Positions 9,818 through 16,275 of a DNA stretch of 16,275 nt are shown here, piece after piece. The DNA lies in the NCBI GenBank assembly GCA_011390855.1, contig JAABRN010000490.1, forward strand, positions 1-16,275. Reading direction: 5' to 3'. This DNA comes from Hydrogenophaga sp. (GTDB lineage: Bacteria; Pseudomonadota; Gammaproteobacteria; Burkholderiales; Burkholderiaceae_C). The stretch's first letter is position 1, and every line of letters starts with the position of its first letter. Below the pieces are notes generated by a model that had not been told where the DNA came from, searched no databases, and was given only the letters and a program-made list of their open reading frames with translations. Both the position numbers and the translations under genes were made by a program.

Positions 9818-11023
9818 TCAGGAAAAAAGTCGCCGTGCCTGTGGGGAACCCGCAGACAGGTCGCGGGTGTCCAGTGCATCGTAGAGGTTCTCAAGGTCGG
9901 CCCCGATGCTGTCCATGGTCTCTATCGATAGCAACTGGCCGGCGTCATCGGTGATCACACCGTCCATGACCTGAGCCAAAGCGACGGCGGCCTGGCGCAT
10001 GCGCTGGAACGGTTGTTCGCTGCGCGGCACGTGGGTCACCTCCAGGGCAAGCGCCACTTCGCGCAACGCGGTTTGTTCCGGGTCCTCTGCCATGGCCGCC
10101 TGCGGGTCAAACGTCAAACTCAGAATGGGTGCCTTGCCACCTTGACTGCCTGGCAACACCATGCGACCAGGCAACACGCCGGCAACAAAACCCAGCTGAG
10201 CCGCGTTCTGCGTCAGGTAGCCGGGGCTCCAGGCGGCCCGGCGGGCGCGAAGCGTGAAACCGAGCTGGGCATCGTGCCCACTGGCAAAGGCGTCAAGCTC
10301 CCGAGCGCGAGCCACCTCGCCGCGCATGTCAGGGAAATCCGGGGTGGCGCCCACAGCGTCGGCATAGGCCTGCGCTTTCACAACGAACTCAGAGAATTCA
10401 ATATCGTTGAGCGGTCCGGCCCGGTTGGCCAGTTGCACACCGGCCTGCAAGAAGCGGTAACGCTGCCCCAGGCGCGGCGTCTCCCATTCGCCGGTGTCTT
10501 CGCACTGTGCTTCCACGGCAAAGGGTTTGCTCCCCACGCGGCGTGTGCCCGGCATCGCGGCCAGCAGCGCATCACCAGACACCTGGCCTTCCAGCAACAG
10601 CGGCGTGATGACATCAATGAGCGCGTCCAGGCCAGGCCGTTTTTCCGGGGTGACGATCACATGGTTGAGCGTGACCGGGATCGCTGGTGGAACCTGCGGA
10701 ACAGGCTGGCCAGAAGGGGACGTCGCCACAGCAGCTGGATGCTCCACAGGCCCGCCAGGCCGTGCTTCAACCGAACCCACCTGATCGGTCATCGGTGCAT
10801 CGTCCAGCACCGGTTCGATCCGGTTGGCCAGTGCATCTTCGGTCGACGCCAGATCATCAAACAGGCGGGGGCCTGGCTGGCCCGGCTCGGCGTCCGGTGT
10901 GTCCTGCGGCCGCTCGCGAGCCGTGCGGGGTGCACTCTTGCTTGTCAACCAGGCGTTGTACGCCACCACCCCTGCCAGCACAAGACCGCCAATGATGGCG
11001 AGACTGATTTGAAGTGAACTCAT
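9818..11023 (-). CDS. zipA: Cell division protein ZipA
   Basis: Inner-membrane anchor that binds the C-terminal tail of FtsZ and tethers and bundles the Z ring at mid-cell. It has 401 residues. There is one N-terminal membrane segment (about 5-25, ISLAIIGGLVLAGVVAYNAWL) with no cleavable signal, then a Pro/Ala/Glu-rich linker to about 120, a less conserved middle region, and a C-terminal ZipA-type FtsZ-binding domain (about 250-385, including VLPGRMVLPG and AQVMDGVITDD). N-out/C-in topology is standard for the family. The assignment rests on architecture, recognisable C-terminal segments, and position between smc and ligA, the order also found in Pseudomonas. Sequence divergence from E. coli ZipA is large. 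The start is 17 bp after the smc stop, so co-transcription with smc is likely. Confidence 0.9.
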   Translation of the reverse strand: MSSLQISLAIIGGLVLAGVVAYNAWLTSKSAPRTARERPQDTPDAEPGQPGPRLFDDLASTEDALANRIEPVLDDAPMTDQVGSVEARPGGPVEHPAAVATSPSGQPVPQVPPAIPVTLNHVIVTPEKRPGLDALIDVITPLLLEGQVSGDALLAAMPGTRRVGSKPFAVEAQCEDTGEWETPRLGQRYRFLQAGVQLANRAGPLNDIEFSEFVVKAQAYADAVGATPDFPDMRGEVARARELDAFASGHDAQLGFTLRARRAAWSPGYLTQNAAQLGFVAGVLPGRMVLPGSQGGKAPILSLTFDPQAAMAEDPEQTALREVALALEVTHVPRSEQPFQRMRQAAVALAQVMDGVITDDAGQLLSIETMDSIGADLENLYDALDTRDLSAGSPQARRLFS

Positions 11024-11040
11024 GGTGTTTTAGCCATTGC

Positions 11041-14000
11041 TCAGGTGGATTCAAGCATGCCCGCAGCGGACTCCATGTCCACCGCCACGATCCGGGAAAC
11101 ACCCTGCTCCTGCATGGTCACGCCAATCAGTTGCCTGGCCATCTCCATGGCGATCTTGTTGTGGCTGATGAACAGGAACTGCGTTTCCTTCGACATCGCG
11201 GTCACCAGTTTCGCATAGCGCTCGGTGTTGGCGTCATCCAGCGGCGCATCCACCTCGTCCAGCAGACAGAACGGGGCGGGGTTGAGCTGAAAAATGGCAA
11301 AAACCAGTGCAATGGCGGTCAGCGCCTTTTCGCCGCCTGAGAGCAAATGAATGGTCTGGTTCTTCTTGCCCGGCGGCTGGGCCATCACCTGAACGCCCGC
11401 GTCCAGAATTTCCTCGCCCGTCATCACCAGCTTGGCGTTGCCGCCACCGAACAGCTCGGGGAACATCTTGCCGAAGTGGGTGTTGACCGTGGCGAAGGTG
11501 CTGCCCAGCAAGTCACGGGTTTCGTTGTCGATTTTCTTGATCGCGTCTTCCAGCGTGGTCATGGCCTCGTTGAGGTCGGCGCACTGCGCGTCCAGGAACA
11601 CCTTGCGCTCGCTGGCGGCCGTGAGCTCATCCAGCGCAGCCAGGTTCACCGCACCCAGCGCTTGAATTTCGCGGTGAATGCGGTCAATTTCGCCCTGCAT
11701 GCCGGCCAGGCGCACATTGCCTTCCTGCACGCTCTGCGCCACGGCGGCGAGGTCGGCCTGCGCCTCTTCCAGCAACTGGCTGTATTGCTCCACACCCAGC
11801 CGGGCGGCCTGTTCCTTGAGCTGGAAGTCGGTGATGCGCGACCGAAGGGGTTCCAGTTCGCGTTCGAGCTGGAGGCGACGCTCATCGCTGGCACGTAGCT
11901 TGAGGGTGAGGTCGTCGTACTGGCTGCGCAACGCACCCAGCGCCTGTTCGCGTTCGAGCTTCATGGCCAGGGCGTTCTGCAACCCAGCCTGCGCGGCGGC
12001 ATCGTTCAGCCGGGCCAGCTCTTCGGCGGCCCGCTGCTCTTCGCCGGCCAACGATTTTTCCTGCGAGGCAGCTGTCTCCAGCGAGCGCTGCAATTCGGCT
12101 TGGCGTGCCTGGAGGCTGCGCAGGGCAAAGGTGGCCTCTTGTGCGGTGCGCTCCAGGGAACGCTGCTGTTCGCGCGCCTGATTCAGCGCGCGCTCCGCGG
12201 CGATCACGGTGTCGTCCAGCTGGGCATGTCGCTCCTGGCTGTCGGCCAACTGCATGTCGAGCTCTTCGAAACGCGCTTCAGCGGTGACGCGACGTTCCTG
12301 CAATTCGTCGAGCTGGGCATCCACCTCGGTCAGGTCGGCGTTGATCTGCTCGCTGCGTGCGCGGGTCTGTTCGGCCAGTTGCGTCAGGCGCAGGGCTTCC
12401 ACCTGCAATTCGTGAGCCCGGCTGCGAGAGTCGGCGGCGTCACGCCGGGCGCTCACCAGCCGTTGGGATGCGTCGGTGTAAGCGGCCTCGGCTCGAACCA
12501 GGCTGGTGCGTGCCTGCTCGTTGATCAGCACCTGGGCCTTGAGCTGTTTTTCGATGTTTTCGATTTCCTGCGCGCGCGCCAGCAAGCCTGCCTGCTCACT
12601 GTCGGGCGCGTAGAAGCTCACACTGTGCGCCGTGACCGCGTGGCCGCTGGCGACGAAGATCACCTCGCCGCGCTGCAACTGGTCGCGCTGCGCCATTGCC
12701 TCTTCCAGGCTGGGCGCCGTCAGGCAGCCGTGCAGCCATTCGCTCAACAGGGCCTGCTGGCCTGAATCGTTCAGCCGCAACCAGGCGGCCAACGGCTTGA
12801 GGCCGCTGGTGGAACCCGGTGCGGCGCTACCCGCCGGCGGGCTGTAGAAAGCGAGCTTGGCTGGCGGTGCATCGGTGCCAAAGGCCCGCACCATGTCCAG
12901 GCGCGATACCTCCAGCGCACCCAGGCGTTCGCGAAGCGCGGCTTCCAGGGCGTTTTCCCAACCAGTCTCGATGTGGATGCGGCTCCACAGGCCTTGCAGG
13001 CTGTCGAGTCCGTGTTTGGCCAGCCAGGGTTTCAGTTTGCCGTCGGTCTTGACCTTTTCCTGCAGCGCCTTGAGCGCCTCCATGCGCGCCGAGAGGTCGG
13101 CTTGCCGGGCAGATTCCTGGTTGACCGCCTGCTGCGCTGCCCGGCGTGCGTCATCGAGCTGGGGGACGCTGTCCTGCAGCTCCTGCAGCACGGCGTCATT
13201 CAACTCCGCTGCCTCTTGTGCACGGTTGAGGTGGCTTTGGGCGTCCAGCAGCCGTGCCTCATCAGGTGCAGCCAGCGTGCTCCGATCGGCGTTCAGCCTT
13301 TCACGGCGCTGATTGAGTGAGCGGCTCTGCTCTTCAATGTTGCGCTGCTCAGCGGCCAGCACCTGAATCTGCTGCTGCACCTGCGTGACACTGGCTCGCT
13401 GCTCGTTGGCGCGGGCCTGGGCCTGGCGCAGACTGTCCTCGAGCGCGGGCAAGGCCCCCGATTGTTCTTCTCCCTGTGCCGCCAGAACGACCGACTGGTC
13501 TTCCGCCGCCACCATGGTTTCGGCCAGCTGTTCCAGCTCGACGGCTGCATCTTCGCTGCGAGTGGACCAAGAAGCGATCTGATCCTTCAGTTGCACCAGG
13601 CGCTGTTCCACCCGCGTGCGGCCCTCCACCACGAAACGGATCTCGGCTTCGAGCTTGCCCACCTCGGCACTGGCTTCATAGAGCCTGCCCTGCGCCTGAT
13701 TGACCTGATCGCCCGCGGCGTAATGCGACTGGCGGATGGTTTCCAGCTCGGACTCGATGCGCCGCAGATCGGCGGTGCGGGCTTCCAGGTCGTTGACCGC
13801 CTGGGCCGCATCGGTCTTCACCTTGACCTGATCGGCCTCGGCTTCGCTGCGCTTCAGGAACCAGAGCTGGTGCTGCTTGAGCGTGACACCGGCTTGCAAC
13901 TGGTTGTACTTCGCCGCTACCTCGGCCTGCTTTTCCAGTTTGTCCAGGTTGGCGTTGAGCTCGCGCAGGATGTCTTCGACCCGGGTGAGGTTCTCGCGCG

Positions 14001-14559
14001 TATCGGCCAGCCGGTGGGCCGTCTCCCGCCGACGCTCCTTGTATTTGGACACCCCGGCCGCCTCTTCCAGGAACAGCCGCAACTCTTCAGGCTTGCTCTC
14101 GATGATGCGGCTGATGGTGCCCTGACCAATGATGGCGTAGGCACGCGGGCCCAGGCCTGTGCCGAGGAACACGTCCTGCACGTCGCGGCGGCGCACCGGC
14201 TGGTTGTTGATGTAGTAACTGCTGGTGCCATCGCGCGTGAGCACGCGCTTGACGGCGATTTCGCCGAACTGGCCCCACTGACCGCCTGCGCGGTGGTCGC
14301 TGTTGTCGAACACCAGTTCCACGCTGGAGCGGCTGGCCGGCTTGCGTGTGTTTGTCCCGTTGAAGATCACGTCCTGCATGGATTCACCACGCAGCTCGCT
14401 GGCCTTGGATTCGCCCAGCACCCAGCGCACCGCATCCATGATGTTGGACTTGCCGCAGCCATTGGGCCCCACCACGCCCACCAGTTGGCCTGGGAGCATG
14501 AAGTTGGTGGGTTCGGCGAAAGACTTGAAGCCGGAGAGCTTGATGGAGTTGAGACGCAC
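11041..14559 (-). CDS. smc: Chromosome partition/condensation protein Smc
   Basis: Structural-maintenance-of-chromosomes ATPase. As a dimer with ScpA and ScpB it compacts and helps segregate the chromosome. The protein is 1172 residues from the chosen GTG at 14559. The N-terminal head carries Walker A GPNGCGKS (about 31-38). Two long Glu/Gln/Arg-rich coiled coils flank a globular hinge near residues 510-670. The C-terminal head carries the ABC signature LSGGEK (about 1073-1078) and Walker B CLLDEVDAPLD, followed by the switch histidine in FISHNK. The start is chosen because VRLNSIKLSGFKSF matches the family N-terminus; another in-frame GTG at 14592 would add 11 non-conserved residues. Neither has a clear Shine-Dalgarno sequence. 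The gene heads the smc-zipA-ligA unit and is divergent from dapC. Confidence 0.96.
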   Translation of the reverse strand: MRLNSIKLSGFKSFAEPTNFMLPGQLVGVVGPNGCGKSNIMDAVRWVLGESKASELRGESMQDVIFNGTNTRKPASRSSVELVFDNSDHRAGGQWGQFGEIAVKRVLTRDGTSSYYINNQPVRRRDVQDVFLGTGLGPRAYAIIGQGTISRIIESKPEELRLFLEEAAGVSKYKERRRETAHRLADTRENLTRVEDILRELNANLDKLEKQAEVAAKYNQLQAGVTLKQHQLWFLKRSEAEADQVKVKTDAAQAVNDLEARTADLRRIESELETIRQSHYAAGDQVNQAQGRLYEASAEVGKLEAEIRFVVEGRTRVEQRLVQLKDQIASWSTRSEDAAVELEQLAETMVAAEDQSVVLAAQGEEQSGALPALEDSLRQAQARANEQRASVTQVQQQIQVLAAEQRNIEEQSRSLNQRRERLNADRSTLAAPDEARLLDAQSHLNRAQEAAELNDAVLQELQDSVPQLDDARRAAQQAVNQESARQADLSARMEALKALQEKVKTDGKLKPWLAKHGLDSLQGLWSRIHIETGWENALEAALRERLGALEVSRLDMVRAFGTDAPPAKLAFYSPPAGSAAPGSTSGLKPLAAWLRLNDSGQQALLSEWLHGCLTAPSLEEAMAQRDQLQRGEVIFVASGHAVTAHSVSFYAPDSEQAGLLARAQEIENIEKQLKAQVLINEQARTSLVRAEAAYTDASQRLVSARRDAADSRSRAHELQVEALRLTQLAEQTRARSEQINADLTEVDAQLDELQERRVTAEARFEELDMQLADSQERHAQLDDTVIAAERALNQAREQQRSLERTAQEATFALRSLQARQAELQRSLETAASQEKSLAGEEQRAAEELARLNDAAAQAGLQNALAMKLEREQALGALRSQYDDLTLKLRASDERRLQLERELEPLRSRITDFQLKEQAARLGVEQYSQLLEEAQADLAAVAQSVQEGNVRLAGMQGEIDRIHREIQALGAVNLAALDELTAASERKVFLDAQCADLNEAMTTLEDAIKKIDNETRDLLGSTFATVNTHFGKMFPELFGGGNAKLVMTGEEILDAGVQVMAQPPGKKNQTIHLLSGGEKALTAIALVFAIFQLNPAPFCLLDEVDAPLDDANTERYAKLVTAMSKETQFLFISHNKIAMEMARQLIGVTMQEQGVSRIVAVDMESAAGMLEST

Positions 14560-14617
14560 GACGCTGCTTGAATTCGAGAAGAAGGGAAGCACCCGCCAGA
14601 GCTGGCACGGCGGGGAA

Positions 14618-14646
14618 ATGATACCCCGCTACAACAGGCTGAAAGT
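14618..14646 (-). promoter_or_regulatory. Weak candidate sigma-70 promoter for smc-zipA-ligA
   Basis: On the minus strand TATCAT (14623 to 14618) is preceded by ACTTTC (14646 to 14641) with a 17-bp spacer. The -10 is a fair match and the -35 a poor one. It would place the transcript start near 14611, about 50 bases before the chosen smc start. The -35 overlaps the inverted repeat at 14642-14655. Confidence 0.25.
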
Positions 14647-14655
14647 ACACACTTT
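14642..14655. promoter_or_regulatory. Inverted repeat between smc and dapC
   Basis: A perfect inverted repeat AAAGT-ACAC-ACTTT lies in the 153-bp divergent region. It is about 70 bp upstream of the dapC start and overlaps the candidate smc -35. It has the size and symmetry of a small operator half-site pair, but no regulator can be named and chance occurrence is possible. Confidence 0.25.
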
Positions 14656-14700
14656 GACACCCCCGGCATGAGGGTTGACGCGAGGCAGGCCCACCCCACA

Positions 14701-14706
14701 GATAAT
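14701..14706 (+). promoter_or_regulatory. Candidate -10 element of a leaderless dapC promoter
   Basis: GATAAT lies exactly six bases before the dapC ATG at 14713, identical in sequence and spacing to the element before map. A possible -35, TTGACG at 14675-14680, is present but its 20-bp spacer is longer than optimal. If used, the transcript would start at about the ATG and lack a leader. Confidence 0.45.
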
Positions 14707-14712
14707 TGAGGG

Positions 14713-15936
14713 ATGAATCCGCTTCTCTCCCGCCTGCAGCCCTACCCATTTGAGCGCCTGCGCAAGCTTTTTGAAGGCGTGACGCCCAACCCCGCGTTCG
14801 ACCCCATCAGCCTGGGCATTGGTGAGCCCAGGCATGCGGCGCCTGAATTCCTCAAACAAACGCTGGCAGCTGCGCTGGACACGGGCTTGAGCAATTACCC
14901 CGCCACCGCAGGACAACCTGCCTTGAGACAGGCCTGTGTCGACTGGCTCAAGCGGCGTTACGGTGTGAGCGTGGATCCGTCCACACAGGTGCTGCCGGTG
15001 AACGGCTCCCGGGAAGCGCTGTTTGCCTTCGCTCAAACCGTGCTGGACCCCACACAACCCGGCGCCACAGTGGTGTTTCCCAACCCCTTCTACCAAATCT
15101 ACGAGGGTGCAGCGCTGCTGGGTGGGGCGCAGCCCCACTATGTGGCGAGCGACCCCGAGCGCAATTTCGCAGCGGATTGGGCCAGTGTTCCTGAAACCGT
15201 CTGGGCACGAACACAATTGCTGTACGTGTGTTCACCTGGCAATCCCGCAGGCGCCGTGATGCCACTGGACGAGTGGCGCGCGCTGTTTGAACTCAGCGAC
15301 AGACACGGGTTCGTGATCGCATCCGACGAGTGCTACAGCGAAATCTACTTTCGCGATGAGCCCCCGCTCGGCGGTCTGGAGGCAGCGAAACTGCTGGGGC
15401 GAACCAGCTTCCAGCGCCTGATGTGCTTCACCAGCCTGTCCAAACGCAGCAACGTGCCCGGTCTGCGCAGCGGCTTTGTCGCAGGCGATGCCTCGCTGAT
15501 CAAGCCATTCCTGCTGTACCGCACCTACCACGGAGGAGCGATGTGCCCGGCCACCCAGGCCGCCAGCGCCGCCGCGTGGTCGGACGAAACCCATGTGGAA
15601 GAGAACCGTCGCCAGTACCGGGAAAAATTCGCCAGGGTCACGCCAATGCTGGCAGAGGTGCTCGACGTGGCGCTACCGGACGCTTCGTTCTACCTCTGGG
15701 CTGGCGTGCCTGCTTCGTTTGGGCAACGGGTGGCCGGGCTGAGCTCAGATGAGGCCTTTTCCCAAGCCCTGCTGGCTCAATACAATGTGACGGTTCTGCC
15801 CGGCAGCTACCTGGCCCGTGAATTTGGTGGCGTCAACCCGGGCGAGGGGCGCGTTCGAATGGCCCTGGTGGCCGAAACCACGGAATGCCTGGAAGCCGCC
15901 CGCCGCATCGCCGACTTTGTCACCCGCAACGCCTGA
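14713..15936 (+). CDS. dapC: Succinyldiaminopimelate transaminase
   Basis: PLP-dependent fold-type I aminotransferase that, in the succinylase route, converts N-succinyl-2-amino-6-oxopimelate to N-succinyl-LL-diaminopimelate with glutamate as amino donor, for lysine and peptidoglycan synthesis. It has 407 residues. The catalytic lysine is Lys244 in [14 protein letters not shown]. Other expected residues are Asn177 (SPGNPAG), Asp205 and Tyr208 (SDECYSE), and a C-terminal substrate-binding arginine in GEGRVRMAL. The N-terminal [16 protein letters not shown] is typical of the proteobacterial DapC subgroup and fixes the start. The substrate assignment, rather than a generic aminotransferase, is strengthened by dapD lying 41 bp downstream on the same strand. 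Confidence 0.94.
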   Translation: MNPLLSRLQPYPFERLRKLFEGVTPNPAFDPISLGIGEPRHAAPEFLKQTLAAALDTGLSNYPATAGQPALRQACVDWLKRRYGVSVDPSTQVLPVNGSREALFAFAQTVLDPTQPGATVVFPNPFYQIYEGAALLGGAQPHYVASDPERNFAADWASVPETVWARTQLLYVCSPGNPAGAVMPLDEWRALFELSDRHGFVIASDECYSEIYFRDEPPLGGLEAAKLLGRTSFQRLMCFTSLSKRSNVPGLRSGFVAGDASLIKPFLLYRTYHGGAMCPATQAASAAAWSDETHVEENRRQYREKFARVTPMLAEVLDVALPDASFYLWAGVPASFGQRVAGLSSDEAFSQALLAQYNVTVLPGSYLAREFGGVNPGEGRVRMALVAETTECLEAARRIADFVTRNA

Positions 15937-15977
15937 GTGGCGCACAGCGATTCTTTTTCATCTTCTGCACAAGCCAT

Positions 15978-16275
15978 ATGACACAACAACTGCAATCACT
16001 GATCGACAACGCCTGGGACAACCGAGCCGAACTCACCCCGGCCACGGCGCCCAAGGAAGTCATGGACGCCGTGGAGCATGTCATTGCCGAACTCAACTCA
16101 GGCACGCTGCGCGTGGCCACCCGGGAATCGGTGGGCCAGTGGACGGTGCACCAGTGGGTCAAGAAGGCGGTTTTGCTGTCGTTCCGCCTCAAGGACAACG
16201 AGATCATGCGCAGTGGCGATCTCGCCTTTTTCGACAAGGTTCCCACCAAGTTCGCTGACCTTTCAGACGCTGAAA
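15978..16275 (+). CDS. dapD: 2,3,4,5-tetrahydropyridine-2,6-dicarboxylate N-succinyltransferase, 5' part
   Basis: This enzyme transfers succinyl from succinyl-CoA to tetrahydrodipicolinate, committing it to the succinylase branch of diaminopimelate synthesis; its product leads to the substrate of DapC. The gene runs off the right edge after 99 complete codons. The visible part resembles the E. coli N-terminal helical domain closely: [19 protein letters not shown], then [27 protein letters not shown] and [11 protein letters not shown]. The left-handed beta-helix and active site lie beyond the window. The ATG at 15978 matches the family start. It is 41 bp after dapC with no visible promoter or terminator between, so an operon is likely. 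No clear Shine-Dalgarno sequence is present. Confidence 0.95.
   Translation, partial: MTQQLQSLIDNAWDNRAELTPATAPKEVMDAVEHVIAELNSGTLRVATRESVGQWTVHQWVKKAVLLSFRLKDNEIMRSGDLAFFDKVPTKFADLSDAE

Noticed and set aside
10013..11017. 334-codon open frame antisense to zipA
   Set aside because: Its extent mirrors zipA, it is Arg/His-rich and has no domain; shadow.
13462..14571. 369-codon open frame antisense to smc
   Set aside because: It overlaps the conserved Smc head and coiled coil completely; no family resemblance.
14654..14659. Perfect TTGACA as a -35 for dapC
   Set aside because: No -10-like hexamer occurs 16-18 bp downstream, and the GATAAT at 14701 is far too distant.

Overview
The window reads as ordinary, gene-dense chromosome from a GC-rich betaproteobacterium, most likely Burkholderiales and probably Comamonadaceae. 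The grounds are recalled family resemblance of FolD, GlnD, LigA, Smc-ZipA and DapC, and the smc-zipA-ligA gene order; the genus cannot be settled from sequence alone. I see no rRNA, tRNA, CRISPR array, insertion sequence, integrase or phage gene. No gene-free stretch exceeds about 155 bases.

Layout. (1) Plus strand, 3-4494: folD (one-carbon metabolism), then map (methionine aminopeptidase) and glnD (PII uridylyltransferase); map and glnD are only 4 bases apart. (2) Minus strand, 4534-5070: a stand-alone peptide deformylase gene, convergent with glnD and divergent from the next pair. (3) Plus strand, 5169-7534: a secreted trypsin-like serine protease with an unrecognised C-terminal half, overlapping by ATGA with a gene for an FHA-domain multi-pass membrane protein. 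This pair is the only part of the window without a textbook role. (4) Minus strand, 14559 down to 7623: smc, zipA, ligA (chromosome condensation, FtsZ-ring anchoring, NAD-dependent DNA ligation), a conserved proteobacterial gene order. (5) Plus strand, 14713 to the right edge: dapC and the start of dapD, consecutive enzymes of the succinylase route to diaminopimelate and lysine, divergent from smc.

How the genes fit together. Map and Def both process protein N-termini: Def removes the formyl group and Map then removes the methionine. FolD makes the 10-formyl-THF precursor used to formylate initiator tRNA, so three genes in this neighbourhood touch N-formylmethionine chemistry, although Def is on the opposite strand. 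GlnD senses glutamine and controls nitrogen assimilation through PII. DapC and DapD supply cell-wall diaminopimelate.

The most interesting items are: the protease-FHA module, including an FHA core in which the usual phosphothreonine-contacting serine is alanine; an identical GATAAT-6 bp-ATG arrangement before map and dapC that predicts leaderless transcripts; and short inverted repeats in both divergent intergenic regions. Shine-Dalgarno sequences are weak or absent before most genes here.
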